A DNA stretch of 64,000 nt from an uncultured Paracoccaceae bacterium (GCA_913061275.1 CAJXSR010000001.1:221670-285669), one strand, 5' to 3'. Shown: positions 47,725-57,088, counted from the stretch's first letter. Notes: a model not told the origin generated them from the letters alone. Translations and numbers: made by a program.

Positions 47725-50445
47725 ATGGCAACCGCACATCAAACCATCCAATCTACGCCTGTGAACATTATCGAAACTGGTGAAAGTTACGGCGAATGGC
47801 TGCGCCAGCTTTTGTGGCTTTTGTTGCATGATGTTGTTTCTGAGCGCGCACCTGATGCCGTTGCAGGACTGGATGACCTCGATAAGATAGACGCAAGTAA
47901 CGCAGAAAACACTGCCGCATGTCTTCAGGCGGCAAATATCTGGTTTCACTTGCTGCGCATCGCACAAGAAAACACATTGGTGCGTGCCAGACGCAAAGTT
48001 GAAACCGAAAAAGGTAACGCGGCTGTAAAGGGATCCTTTGCAAGCACATTTGAACGCTTGATAGAAAAAGACATCAAGCCATTGAATATTGCGCATGCGG
48101 CGGGTTCGATCTCTATCGCCCCAACCTTGACAGCGCACCCGACCGAGGCAAAACGTGAAACGGTTCTGGATATTCATCGGCGCATCTACCGCTGCATCGT
48201 AAAACTAGAGTCTAATCGTTGGACGCCGCGCGAACGCGACGGGCATATTGAAAACCTGCGCAATGAAATAGATTTGCTGTGGTTAACTGGTGCGTTGCGT
48301 TTGGAACGCCCAACAACCACGGAAGAAATAAACTGGGCAATTCGTTTTTTCAAAAACGCTATTTTCGATGCTCTTCCCGAGGTGATGAACGGATATGACT
48401 ACGTGCTTGCCACGCAATCACTGTCAAACACTAAGGATATTCAAAGACCCAAAATTTGTTTTCACTCTTGGGTTGGCGGGGACAGGGATGGCAACCCCAA
48501 TGTTACTACATCGGTAACCCGTGAAGCGCTGAACGCCAACCGTAAAGCCGCGATCGAAAATCTGCGTTCTGCGGTTGAAGCTGCCCTTATTCATGTTTCC
48601 ATTAGTGCCAATCTGGTTTCGCTTGACCAAAACAGCCTTGTCGATCTCGCAATGATCGTTATGCGCTCGGACCTGGCCAGTCAAATAAACGTACGCAATC
48701 AAGGAGAAGCCTTTCGAAAAGCGTTAAGTGCGATAAATTACCGGTTGGAAGCAATGCTAGATACTACAAGTAAGGCCAATCCCTATGCAAACTTGTCCGA
48801 ATTCAAGGATGATATTGACCTGGTTGAAACAGTTCTGAATTCAGTTGCGAAATCCATATCTATGAAATACATCCGCCCGATTCAGTTGATGATTTCAGCT
48901 TTCGGCTTTCGAACTGTCACCCTAGATATTAGGCAAAATACAGACGTAACGACCCCTGTTATTAGTGAAATCTGGTCACTGTTGGGATATGACGTACCGG
49001 GTGTTGGCACACCCGAATGGGCCATCCTGTTACGACGTGAGTTGAAACAGGCCGCGCCCATTGACCCAACCAAATTGGTCTTGTCGGACATTGCCAATGA
49101 AACACTGTCTCTACTGAGCTTGATGCACAGTGAGGTAAAGGGCCCAGACCCGGATGCAATTGGCCCGTTTATTTTATCTATGACGCGCTCCACCGAAGAT
49201 TTGTTGGGCGTATTATTACTGGCCCGTTACGTTGGCTTTGCTGAAGGTCCCGTAGGGGCCGATACAATTTCGCTAAAGCTGGTTCCCCTATTTGAAACCA
49301 TCGATGATCTTCGCGCAGCCCCAAGTATTTTGAAAAAATTTATGACCGAACCTCTTGTTAGGCGATCCTTGAAGGATCATGGCCGTGTGCAAGAAGTCAT
49401 GCTTGGTTATTCAGATTCTAATAAAGACGGTGGGTTTTTATGTTCGACTTGGGAAGTCAACAAAGCACAAAAAAACATTGTAGAAGCTACCCGTTTGGCT
49501 GGTTTTGAAACCGCGTTTTTTCATGGTCGCGGCGGATCAGTTAGCCGTGGTGGTGCCCCAACTGGTCGTGCTATTGCCGCCCAACCTGCAGATAGCATCA
49601 ATGGCGGCTTTCGGATCACCGAGCAGGGCGAAGTGGTGTCTGCCAAATTTGCAAACCGCGGCACGGCTGCCCATCAAATCGAATTGTTGGCCTCTTCGGT
49701 TCTATTTCACCGTGCCTACTCAAAGAATGAACCAGAACTAACGCCAACACCCGATTTCGATGAAGCTTTGGAGGCCCTGTCAGGGGTATCGCAAGCGCAT
49801 TACACACAGTTGTTGAACGCGCCTGGATTTATCCAATATTTTGAACAATCAAGTCCAGTGAAAGAGCTGGCGCGTCTGAATATCGGGTCGCGGCCCCAAA
49901 CCCGCTTTGGTGCCTCTTCTTTATCAGACCTGCGCGCAATCCCTTGGGTTTTTGCATGGTCGCAAAACCGTCATATGATTACGGGGTGGTTTGGTTTTGG
50001 TGCTGCTATTGATGCCTTTCGCGGCTACCGCGGTGTGCAAGGGGACGCCACATTGCGGGCGATGTGGAAATCGTCGCGGATATTCCGTTTGATCGTTGAT
50101 GAGGTGGAAAAATCCATCCACATGACTGATATTCAGATTGCACGCAGCTATGCGTCCTTGGTTGAGGATGAAGTGATCCGCGTAGAGATCTTCGCAAAAA
50201 TTGAACGCGAATATGCCCGCACAAAGGAAGCCGTTTTGTGGTTAAGCAAGCAGGGTAACACGGCTGATCGCTTCCCTATTCTGAAAGGTGAGGCCGAACG
50301 CAAAAGCAATTTGCTACAAAGCGCCCACCATTTGCAGGTTTCACTTTTACAAGAATATCGCAGCAATGCTGAAAATGATGACGTCCCCGCACCACTTCTT
50401 CAAACCATGAATTGCATTGCAAATGGTTTGGGGTGGACTGGTTAG
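47725..50445 (+). CDS. ppc: Phosphoenolpyruvate carboxylase
   Basis: A 906-residue enzyme that carboxylates PEP to oxaloacetate, supplying malate to the serine cycle. The catalytic signatures are intact: TLTAHPTEAKRETVL near residue 138, CFHSWVGGDRDGNPNVT near 251, MLGYSDSNKDGGFL near 562 and FFHGRGGSVSRGGAPTGRA near 597, and the C-terminal MNCIANGLGWTG with the conserved final Gly. ATG 47725 (MATAHQTIQ) is preferred to an upstream extension at 47632. It is the last gene of the sgaA-mtkA-mtkB-ppc transcript. Confidence 0.93.
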   Translation: MATAHQTIQSTPVNIIETGESYGEWLRQLLWLLLHDVVSERAPDAVAGLDDLDKIDASNAENTAACLQAANIWFHLLRIAQENTLVRARRKVETEKGNAAVKGSFASTFERLIEKDIKPLNIAHAAGSISIAPTLTAHPTEAKRETVLDIHRRIYRCIVKLESNRWTPRERDGHIENLRNEIDLLWLTGALRLERPTTTEEINWAIRFFKNAIFDALPEVMNGYDYVLATQSLSNTKDIQRPKICFHSWVGGDRDGNPNVTTSVTREALNANRKAAIENLRSAVEAALIHVSISANLVSLDQNSLVDLAMIVMRSDLASQINVRNQGEAFRKALSAINYRLEAMLDTTSKANPYANLSEFKDDIDLVETVLNSVAKSISMKYIRPIQLMISAFGFRTVTLDIRQNTDVTTPVISEIWSLLGYDVPGVGTPEWAILLRRELKQAAPIDPTKLVLSDIANETLSLLSLMHSEVKGPDPDAIGPFILSMTRSTEDLLGVLLLARYVGFAEGPVGADTISLKLVPLFETIDDLRAAPSILKKFMTEPLVRRSLKDHGRVQEVMLGYSDSNKDGGFLCSTWEVNKAQKNIVEATRLAGFETAFFHGRGGSVSRGGAPTGRAIAAQPADSINGGFRITEQGEVVSAKFANRGTAAHQIELLASSVLFHRAYSKNEPELTPTPDFDEALEALSGVSQAHYTQLLNAPGFIQYFEQSSPVKELARLNIGSRPQTRFGASSLSDLRAIPWVFAWSQNRHMITGWFGFGAAIDAFRGYRGVQGDATLRAMWKSSRIFRLIVDEVEKSIHMTDIQIARSYASLVEDEVIRVEIFAKIEREYARTKEAVLWLSKQGNTADRFPILKGEAERKSNLLQSAHHLQVSLLQEYRSNAENDDVPAPLLQTMNCIANGLGWTG

Positions 50446-50588
50446 ACAAAAAGTACTTACAATATGTTAAAATCGACATCTCAGGTTGGTTTTTGACGGA
50501 TGGCTAACGTCAGAAGAATGCCCGACCATACTTTCGCAAACTGACACCACAAAATCCCTTCAATTATTTTAAACCCTCAACTAAATTT

Positions 50589-50789
50589 GTCCAAAAGGCG
50601 CTGATCTCAGACAAGGGTGTATCAAGAGACTGGATCCAGAAACTAATTGAACTGGCTTTTCTGGCACCGGACATCATTCGTAACGTTTATGAAGGCAACC
50701 AACCATTAGGTCTGACGACTGAATGGTTGTTGCGTCATGATTTTCCAACCGTCTGGCATGATCAGCGCGAGATGTTTCGCCCTCTGTAA
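50589..50789 (+). pseudogene. C-terminal fragment of a large serine recombinase
   Basis: The frame from 50589 to the TAA at 50787 reads VSRDWIQKLIELAFLAPDII and NQPLGLTTEWLLR, then WHDQREMF. This is the characteristic end of alphaproteobacterial recombinase-family proteins with a zinc-ribbon domain. The catalytic N-terminal Ser domain and everything before the tail are missing, so it is debris of a mobile element. It is followed within 300 bases by the repeated sequence that also occurs at 41.8 kb. Confidence 0.75.
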
Positions 50790-51002
50790 GGGCCCAGAGT
50801 CGTTTCAAAACCTACAATACACAATCTCACTGCATCACGGGCGCGCAAACGGCGACCGTGCAAATGCCGTTCCCAGACTTTTGATAGATTCTGACCAAAT
50901 GGCTGCAGGTTTGGGGTCTGGGGTGAAATGATATATCGTATCGTCCTGAAAATAGGCGGTAATTTCACCTAAAATACAGTGATATCAATTTGTTAGTTAT
51001 GG

Positions 51003-51074
51003 TGGTGATGTACGCAGTCTCAAGCTATCCAGTCTGGGCACGAAGTTCCCTGTTAACAGGGAATTTACAGGGAA
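51003..51074 (+). repeat. Dispersed repeat, copy 2, with CAGGGAA cluster
   Basis: GATGTACGCAGTCTCAAGCT, then AGTTCCCTGTTAACAGGGAA matches the copy at 41.77 kb. Immediately downstream to about 51220 the heptamer-like string CAGGGAA/CAGGGTA recurs several times in AT-rich sequence, as is seen downstream of related recombinase genes. No gene is visible here. Confidence 0.6.
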
Positions 51075-51219
51075 AATATAAGTATTTAGCGTGATTTGAA
51101 GAATTTACTCTGTAATACAGCATTGATTACAGTGTGTTATGGGCGGTTTCCCTAAATTAAATAACAGGGAAAATAATTTGATGAACAGGGTAATTATTTC
51201 GCTTATCAGGGAGTGGTAA

Positions 51220-51614
51220 ATTTATAAATCCAACTAAAGCGCATAAGGGCGGATATATTAAATCTGTTAGACCTTGACTGATCACATTGGCATACGAAAC
51301 CAAGGCAGCTTCATTGAAAACTTAGAGCGGCATTAACTGTGACAAGTCCAGACTTGGTAACTAAGGGCGGAAAGCGGACATTGCGCTAAGAGCAATTTTT
51401 TAGTTTCAACTATGTAGCAAAGGTCTTCTTTGACCCAAACTGCAACAATGCTGCAAACCGACTAATGCCCGCTTTCTCTGTCGCCCAAACATAGATTTGA
51501 TATCATTATTACGTCGAAACACTGTGGTTTGAGAGTGGAATTTCGGCTAGTGAACTATTATTAGTCGTGGGTGCTCTGGCAGCACATGTGCGCCACCAGC
51601 GTGGCTATTTAGGC
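51220..51614. other. Intergenic stretch without a recognisable gene
   Basis: No convincing coding frame on either strand. A string GGCGGAAAGCGGACATTGC near 51366-51384 resembles the GAAAGCAGACATTGC core of the repeats at 56.5 and 58.0 kb. This makes the stretch another site of the dispersed intergenic repeat family in this window. Confidence 0.45.
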
Positions 51615-52355
51615 CTATTGGGCGAGGTCGAAGAACAAAATCTCTGCGGCATTACCTTGGTCAAATGTCAACGATCCGCTGCCGTCAATGGCAAGACCAT
51701 CACCCTTAGACAAAGTGATACCATTCACGTTTAGAGACCCATCAGCAACCTGCACCCAACCTTTGCGACCAACCTTCAAATCAGTGCTGATTACTTGATC
51801 GCCTTCCAATGTTGCAGCATAGACACTTGCGTCTGCTTGGCTCCTCATGGATTCGCCGCGCCCATCTCGGGAAAGGAACAATTTGAGCTTCCCGTTCTTA
51901 TCCTCATTTGACAGATCAATAGTGTCATATGCGGGCTTGGTATTCTGTGTCGTTGGCAACAACCAAATCTGCAAAAATCGCATTTCTTCAGTCGATGATG
52001 GATTGAACTCAGAATGGGTCACACCAAACCCAGCACTCATGTATTGTACGCCCCCCGCACTTACGACCGATCCGTTGCCTAACGAGTCCTTGTGTTCAAG
52101 CGCCCCGCCTAACACATAAGAGAATATCTCGGCATTTTGGTGTGGATGCTGTCCAAATCCTTTGCCACCCGCGACAAGGTCATCGTTTATGACGCGCAGA
52201 TTCCCAAACCCTATATGTTTCGGGTCATAGTACTCTCCAAAGCTGAAACTATGGGCTGACTTCAACCAGCCAAAGTCGGCCTGCCCACGTTCATGGGAGG
52301 GGCGAAGGGTTAAACTCATGCCACCTTGTTGTGTGGTGTTTTGGTCGATAGTCAT
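51615..52355 (-). CDS. Pirin family protein (YhhW-like)
   Basis: A 246-residue bicupin. The N-terminal cupin metal site is visible in GFGQHPHQNAEIFSYVLGG with ALEHKDSLGNGSVVSAGGVQ, the His/Glu pattern of pirins and bacterial quercetinases. The size fits the YhhW type. It is the last gene of a four-gene minus-strand transcript with another pirin, a flavin reductase and a DoxX protein, an arrangement often controlled by the divergent LysR and linked to redox or phenolic stress. Confidence 0.87.
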   Translation of the reverse strand: MTIDQNTTQQGGMSLTLRPSHERGQADFGWLKSAHSFSFGEYYDPKHIGFGNLRVINDDLVAGGKGFGQHPHQNAEIFSYVLGGALEHKDSLGNGSVVSAGGVQYMSAGFGVTHSEFNPSSTEEMRFLQIWLLPTTQNTKPAYDTIDLSNEDKNGKLKLFLSRDGRGESMRSQADASVYAATLEGDQVISTDLKVGRKGWVQVADGSLNVNGITLSKGDGLAIDGSGSLTFDQGNAAEILFFDLAQ

Positions 52356-52421
52356 ATTGCTACTCCTTCGCAGCTATGTGTTATGTCGTGAGCCTAAGTT
52401 GGCTATGGGTACATCGTTCAC

Positions 52422-53357
52422 TTAGTCAGGCAACGGGATGAATTCGCCCTTGTCATTTGGTGGCAACTGGAAACGACCATGTTCCCAGTCTCCTGCGGCC
52501 CATGCTTCTTTTGCCGCCTCTATCTTCTCTTGCGAGGAGGCAACAAAATTCCACCAAATATGCCGCGGGCCGTTAAGCGTCTCGCCGCCCAGCAACATCA
52601 GCCTTGCACCAGCTGGGCCAGCTTTGATGGTGATCGCATCGCCAGGGCGAAACACCATCATCTGACCCGATTGAAAGACGTCTCCTGCGACTTCAATAGA
52701 GCCGTCGGTAACATAGATCCCGCGATCCTCGTGGTTGTCGGGCATGGGCAATAATGCACCAGATTCCAGAATGGCATCTGCATAAAACATCTCGGAGAAT
52801 GTTTTCGTGGGGGCACGTTCACCCCAGGCATTACCAAGAATAAGACGCACCTGTTTACCTTCACCTTCTATGAATGGAAGGGCTTCTTCTTTGTGATGCT
52901 CAAAGTCTGCATCCATGTCTTCGGCTTCTTCAGGCAAGGCCACCCATGTCTGAATGCCAAATAGGCTGCTAGGGCCTTTGCGAGTCTGTGCACTTGTGCG
53001 CTCAGAATGGGTCACACCATTGCCCGCGATCATCCAATTGACTTCGCCGGGATAAATCATTTGGTTGGTGCCAAGTGAATCCTGATGCTGAAACTCTCCC
53101 TTGTAGAGATAGGTCACTGTCGCCAAGCCGATATGTGGATGTGGACGCACATCGATCCCTTGTTCAGTGATAAACTCAGCAGGGCCCATTTGATCGAAGA
53201 ACACAAATGGGCCGACCATTTGGCGTTTCGCTGATGGGAGTGCGCGCCGGACTTCAAAATCGCCGATATCGCGTGCTCTTGGTACGATTAGTGTTTCGAT
53301 CGCATCGACGTCATCTGCTCCAGGGCAGCTTGGCTCAATTGATGGGTTCCAACTCAT
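52422..53357 (-). CDS. Pirin family protein
   Basis: A 311-residue pirin with DVRPHPHIGLATVTYLYKGE and FQHQDSLGTNQMIYPGEVNW as the metal-binding cupin, then SERTSAQTRKGPSSLFGIQTW and a C-terminal cupin. The C-terminal tail (HIWWNFVASSQEKIEAAKEAW) is the family ending. Longer than its neighbour, it belongs to another subgroup, so the two are not a recent duplication. Enzymatic activity is unproven for most members. Confidence 0.88.
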   Translation of the reverse strand: MSWNPSIEPSCPGADDVDAIETLIVPRARDIGDFEVRRALPSAKRQMVGPFVFFDQMGPAEFITEQGIDVRPHPHIGLATVTYLYKGEFQHQDSLGTNQMIYPGEVNWMIAGNGVTHSERTSAQTRKGPSSLFGIQTWVALPEEAEDMDADFEHHKEEALPFIEGEGKQVRLILGNAWGERAPTKTFSEMFYADAILESGALLPMPDNHEDRGIYVTDGSIEVAGDVFQSGQMMVFRPGDAITIKAGPAGARLMLLGGETLNGPRHIWWNFVASSQEKIEAAKEAWAAGDWEHGRFQLPPNDKGEFIPLPD

Positions 53358-53377
53358 AACGTATTCCTTTCATCTTA

Positions 53378-53959
53378 CTACGACGACCCTGTCATGGCGT
53401 GGGTCGTCAAAATCAATTGCTCAATCATGGCCTTCAACATCAGAGATTGCTGTTCGGCTTTCAGTGCACCATCGTCATCAAAGGCAGTAAACCCGTTTGA
53501 TATAGCGACTTGGTTTGGAATCACAGTTACACCGATATTTCCTAACATCATGCGAAGTGGCACAAGCCCCCGCAACCCACCTAATGCGCCAGGTGCGACT
53601 GAACCCAGTGCGGCAACTTTGCCGTTGTATGCCCAAAGAGGTTGTTCATTTTCCGTATGCGGGCGCGATATCCAGTCCAATGCATTTTTCAGTAGTGGCG
53701 AGAATGAACTATTATATTCAGGGGATGCTATGAACAGCCCGTCATGTTCGACAAAGAGTTGTTTTAAACGTTTTGCATTGTCGGGAAGGCCTGTGTCACC
53801 TTCAAGATCACCATCATAGATAGGCATCTCGAAGTCTTTTAGATCTATAAGGGTGACCTCGGCCCCTGCTGCTTTAGCGGTACTCGCAACCAAGGCTGCG
53901 AGCTGTTTGTTTGTCGACGCTTTCCGCGCACTTCCGGCGAACATAAGAATTTTAGGCAT
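53378..53959 (-). CDS. NADPH-dependent FMN reductase family protein
   Basis: A 193-residue flavodoxin-fold reductase. It has the phosphate-binding FAGSARKASTNKQLAALVAS, the isoalloxazine loop SPEYNSSFSPLLKNALDWIS near residue 79, and the GALGGLRGLVPLRMML stretch typical of the chromate/quinone reductase-type subgroup. It probably reduces quinones or flavins in the cytosol. It is cotranscribed with the pirins and DoxX. Confidence 0.9.
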   Translation of the reverse strand: MPKILMFAGSARKASTNKQLAALVASTAKAAGAEVTLIDLKDFEMPIYDGDLEGDTGLPDNAKRLKQLFVEHDGLFIASPEYNSSFSPLLKNALDWISRPHTENEQPLWAYNGKVAALGSVAPGALGGLRGLVPLRMMLGNIGVTVIPNQVAISNGFTAFDDDGALKAEQQSLMLKAMIEQLILTTHAMTGSS

Positions 53960-53994
53960 GATTTTAACTTTCAGGTTAAGGTAAGGAGGCCGTA

Positions 53995-54426
53995 CTAGGT
54001 CTTCAAGATTTGTGGAATAAAACTGTCGATGATTGGCAGTTTACGCAAAGCGAATGGACCGCTGCCTTGAAGGGTGACTGCAACTGCAAGAAGCACCAGC
54101 AATAATGGGAACTCCCAACCTCCACCTTCTGAGTTGAACACCCAGCCGTTGCCTGCATGAGCCCAAAGCGCACCCAGTAACAGTGGTATCGAGAAGAGTG
54201 AAGCTAAGCGCGAATAGAGGCCCAGAAGAATAGCTGTACCACCTGCTATTTCTGCGAAGATCGTCAGGTAGGCTGCGATTGCTGGCAGCCCGAGGTTTGC
54301 AAAATATCCGACCGTGCCAGGGATGGTGAAAACCAATACTTTCAATAACCCATGGGACAAAAGAATGCCGCCGAGAGATAAGCGTGTAATTAGTGCGCCA
54401 TAGTTTGTGTTAGTTAGCTGTGTCAT
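53995..54426 (-). CDS. DoxX family membrane protein
   Basis: A 143-residue protein with four hydrophobic segments and the DoxX core: LITRLSLGGILLSHGLLKV, LTIFAEIAGGTAILLGLYSR, and IPLLLGALWAHAGNGW. DoxX-like proteins are associated with redox or thiol-stress operons. First gene of the minus-strand operon, separated from the divergent LysR gene by 112 bases. Confidence 0.87.
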   Translation of the reverse strand: MTQLTNTNYGALITRLSLGGILLSHGLLKVLVFTIPGTVGYFANLGLPAIAAYLTIFAEIAGGTAILLGLYSRLASLFSIPLLLGALWAHAGNGWVFNSEGGGWEFPLLLVLLAVAVTLQGSGPFALRKLPIIDSFIPQILKT

Positions 54427-54479
54427 TGTGTTTCTCCAGATGTGTATTTGTTGTTCTGAAACTTATATTGCATGTTTCT

Positions 54480-54537
54480 ATTAAGTTGATAATACTGACT
54501 TTAAGAATATAACTCATTCCATTAGGTTGATAGTATA
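54480..54537. promoter_or_regulatory. Direct repeat in the doxX-lysR promoter region
   Basis: ATTAAGTTGATAATACT at 54480-54496 and ATTAGGTTGATAGTATA at 54521-54537 are near-identical and 41 bases apart, close to four turns of the helix. They lie upstream of both divergent genes and are likely binding sites of the adjacent LysR protein. Confidence 0.5.
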
Positions 54538-54538
54538 A

Positions 54539-55444
54539 ATGGACCATGTATCGCGCGTTGGCGTCTTCATCGCCGTTGTTAAGGCTGAAAGTTTCGCAGG
54601 TGCAGCACGTTCTTTAGGCATTACCAGCTCGGCGGTGTCCAAGCAGATCCAAAACCTTGAGCAAGATTTGCAGGTCAAGCTTCTCCATAGAACAACACGA
54701 AATGTCTCAGTTACTGAAGAAGGAGCCGTTTATTATGAGCGTGCGGCGCGGGCTTTGGATGATTTACAAGAGGCGCAGGAGCAAATATACGAATTGAAAT
54801 CGCGCCCTAGAGGGCGATTAAAGGTTAGTTTTCCGCAGAGCTTAGGGACAAAATACTTTGGTCAAGCGATTGCGTCTTTTGCGGCGATGTATCCAGAAGT
54901 CGAATTAGACGTGAGCCTAGATGAGCGCTTCGTCGATATCGTAAATGAAGGTTTTGATCTTGCGGTGCGTATTGGGTCGCTCAAGGACACGTCGCTTATT
55001 GCGCGACGCATGGCGTCTTGCCCTTTTGTGATATGTGCAAGCGTCGGTTATCTCGAAACACACGGCACCCCTCAAGAACCAGACGATCTTGTACATCACA
55101 ATGTTTTGGCGTTCACGGGAAACAGCGGGCTACACGAATGGCGTTATCAAGATGGCGCTGGCCAGATCGGTCAGGTCAACTTAGGTGGAAACTTAAAGGC
55201 AGACTCCGGCGATATCTTATGCAGCGCAGCATTGAAGGGCGTTGGCATCGCTATTCTTCCGATCTTCTATGTCGCTGAGCACCTCAAAAACCAAGAACTG
55301 CACGCTGTGGTGACTGATTATATCACATCGCCCAAGCGTGACATCTACGCAGTGTTCCAACCAAACCGCTTCCAATCCACTCGGCAGCGGTTGTTCGTCG
55401 ATCATCTGATTTCAACCTGCAAACAGCTTCCATGGGAAAACTGA
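54539..55444 (+). CDS. LysR-family regulator of the pirin operon
   Basis: A 301-residue LysR protein with DHVSRVGVFIAVVKAESFAG, AARSLGITSSAVSKQIQNLE as the helix-turn-helix and a complete effector domain including DLAVRIGSLKDTSLIARRMA. The subgroup is that of regulators for pirin/DoxX/quinone reductase genes. The ATG at 54539 has no ribosome-binding site and follows an A/T-rich TAGTATAA box at once, so the message may be leaderless or nearly so. Confidence 0.87.
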   Translation: MDHVSRVGVFIAVVKAESFAGAARSLGITSSAVSKQIQNLEQDLQVKLLHRTTRNVSVTEEGAVYYERAARALDDLQEAQEQIYELKSRPRGRLKVSFPQSLGTKYFGQAIASFAAMYPEVELDVSLDERFVDIVNEGFDLAVRIGSLKDTSLIARRMASCPFVICASVGYLETHGTPQEPDDLVHHNVLAFTGNSGLHEWRYQDGAGQIGQVNLGGNLKADSGDILCSAALKGVGIAILPIFYVAEHLKNQELHAVVTDYITSPKRDIYAVFQPNRFQSTRQRLFVDHLISTCKQLPWEN

Positions 55445-55599
55445 AGCACCAACCATGCAAATGTGGAAATCGTATGCGCGGATGAAATCCAATATCCAAT
55501 TTGTAAGATCGCCGTGGCTATGTCTGAGACCGATGTAACGACTGAATGTAACAACCTATAAACCCAGATGCGGACATTGAGATATCTGCAAGCAATTTG

Positions 55600-55648
55600 G
55601 CCCAACCAATGTCGGCTATGGGCCGCTCGTGCCGTGCGGCCCAAAGAT
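55600..55648. repeat. GGGCCGC dispersed repeat at the end of the first recombinase gene
   Basis: AATGTCGGCTATGGGCCGCT, then GTGCGGCCCAAAGATT. The pieces GGGCCGC and GCGGCCC are complementary and can form a hairpin. This resembles the intergenic repeats common beside recombinases in Rhodobacteraceae and sits against the stop codon of the recombinase gene at 55649. Confidence 0.5.
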
Positions 55649-56281
55649 TTAGATTTCAATGGCCTCTGAAATCGTCAAAGCATCTTCCAATTCAACGCCG
55701 AGGTATCGGACAGTGCTGTCCATCTTGGTATGCCCCAAAAAGAGCTGTACGGCACGTAGGTTTCCAGTCTTCTTATAAATCTGGGTAACCTTTGTCCTTC
55801 GCATTGAATGGGTGCCGTAGGCCGTTGGTTCCAAGCCGATGGACTTAACCCAATCCCTGACTATCCGCGCATACTGGCGCGTTGAAATATGCCGTCTCGC
55901 GTGAAAGCGGCCAGGCCAAAGATACTCCGACCCGATCATCAGCGGATCGTCCATCCATTTTGCAACCGAAGCTCGTGTGCCCTCAGAAATCTCGAACCGA
56001 ACTGGCTTTTGGGTTTTGCTCTGCATAACGGACGCTCGGTCTTTGATCTGTCCGGCCGCTATCACATCGACGGCTTTCATCCGCACGAGATCGCATCCCC
56101 GCAATTTGCTATCGATGGCCAAATTGAACAGAGCCAGATCGCGATGGCTCTCCGCCAATTCGAGCCGCACGCGGATCGCCCAGACATGCTTAGGTTTGAG
56201 CGGGAGTTTCTGACCGACGATGCGGCCTTTGTTCCAAGCGGGCCGAAACGCCCTAATGGCAGGTAAGTTAGGTGTTTGCAT
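55649..56281 (-). CDS. Short tyrosine recombinase/integrase, copy 1
   Basis: A 210-residue tyrosine recombinase consisting mainly of the catalytic domain. Catalytic Arg in SKLRGCDLVRMK near 60, His-x-x-Arg in YGTHSMRRTKV near 160, second His in LFLGHTKMDSTVRYLG, and the nucleophile Tyr in the same stretch are intact. The N-terminal DNA-binding core domain of phage integrases is missing, as in this family generally. Most of its residues are shared with the copy at 57.3 kb, which reads in the opposite direction. Confidence 0.88.
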   Translation of the reverse strand: MQTPNLPAIRAFRPAWNKGRIVGQKLPLKPKHVWAIRVRLELAESHRDLALFNLAIDSKLRGCDLVRMKAVDVIAAGQIKDRASVMQSKTQKPVRFEISEGTRASVAKWMDDPLMIGSEYLWPGRFHARRHISTRQYARIVRDWVKSIGLEPTAYGTHSMRRTKVTQIYKKTGNLRAVQLFLGHTKMDSTVRYLGVELEDALTISEAIEI

Positions 56282-56440
56282 GATTGATTCTCCAATCCTC
56301 CATGCCCACCCACAACGACAACCCGACGTTGACTGGGCAGTATATCATGAACTATTCAAAAGCGGCGAAAGTTTGGAACCATCGCCCAGACCGACCACCA
56401 TTGACAGGTGCCTAACTCGCAAGAGCTGCATGCCGCGCTT

Positions 56441-56568
56441 GTCACTTTCGGCCCATTGCTGCCTTTCGAGTACAATTAAATTGCAAGGCTGTAATTTCCC
56501 GAAAGCAGACATTGCTCAACAATCGTGTGTCTGTATTACCTCAACTTCTGCTACGCGGACAAAGCGGT
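56441..56568 (+). repeat. Intergenic repeat A, first copy
   Basis: CACTTTCGGCCCATTGCTGC, then TTTCCCGAAAGCAGACATTG and CTCAACTTCTGCTACGCGGA, aligned by eye along about 120 bases with 57947-58070 in the same orientation. The core TTCCCGAAAGCAGACAT is at 56496-56512. It lies between the first recombinase gene and the small membrane protein gene. The gap 56282-56635 holds nothing else. Confidence 0.75.
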
Positions 56569-56635
56569 CATTCACCAAAACTAAACTTCGTTGAACTCTT
56601 GAGGGAAGGTTTTGACCGAAACTGCTTTAATATCC

Positions 56636-57088
56636 CTAGCCACTAAAAATACTATCGATGTTTTCGATAATACTGATAAGCAAAGCCACGCCGCAAATCA
56701 GGATCGCCAACCAAAACATGTATTGCATAACAATTGCTGATGTGCCGAATCCCATAGCCAAATATGAAAGTCGGTGTGGTTCGTTTCGGTATAATCCTAT
56801 ACCGCCAAGTACGACCGCGATCCCAGCCACACAGAGCGCTGCAATTGTAAGTAATTGACTATTATCTTGTGGCGGCGGTGTTGGTTCTGGAGCTGGCTTC
56901 CCTGACAATGCACGTGCGGCCGATTGCTTAATATCGGCTGCAATCTCACCTATGACAGAACCGCTACTCTTCTCTTGCGGTTCAAAAAATGCAGAAAGTT
57001 GAATGAGGATGGCGACAAGACTTGCGACACCTAACAGGAACCCAATTAACCCAAATTTTGCAGATCTCTCTACGGTTATCTGTTGCAT
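56636..57088 (-). CDS. Small inner-membrane protein (YidI-like)
   Basis: A 150-residue protein with three hydrophobic segments: about residues 12-32 (FGLIGFLLGVASLVAILIQL), 79-99 (LLTIAALCVAGIAVVLGGIG) and 116-140. A Pro-rich hydrophilic loop (KPAPEPTPPPQDNSQ) lies between the first two. It is reminiscent of proteins annotated as inner membrane protein YidI. ATG 57088 has AAGGAGT seven bases upstream, a strong site. It is enclosed between two divergent integrase copies, so it is a candidate cargo gene. Confidence 0.65.
   Translation of the reverse strand: MQQITVERSAKFGLIGFLLGVASLVAILIQLSAFFEPQEKSSGSVIGEIAADIKQSAARALSGKPAPEPTPPPQDNSQLLTIAALCVAGIAVVLGGIGLYRNEPHRLSYLAMGFGTSAIVMQYMFWLAILICGVALLISIIENIDSIFSG

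Noticed and set aside
47698..48177. 159-codon minus-strand frame opposite ppc
   Set aside because: It covers the N-terminal coding part of an intact PEP carboxylase and has no recognisable domain.
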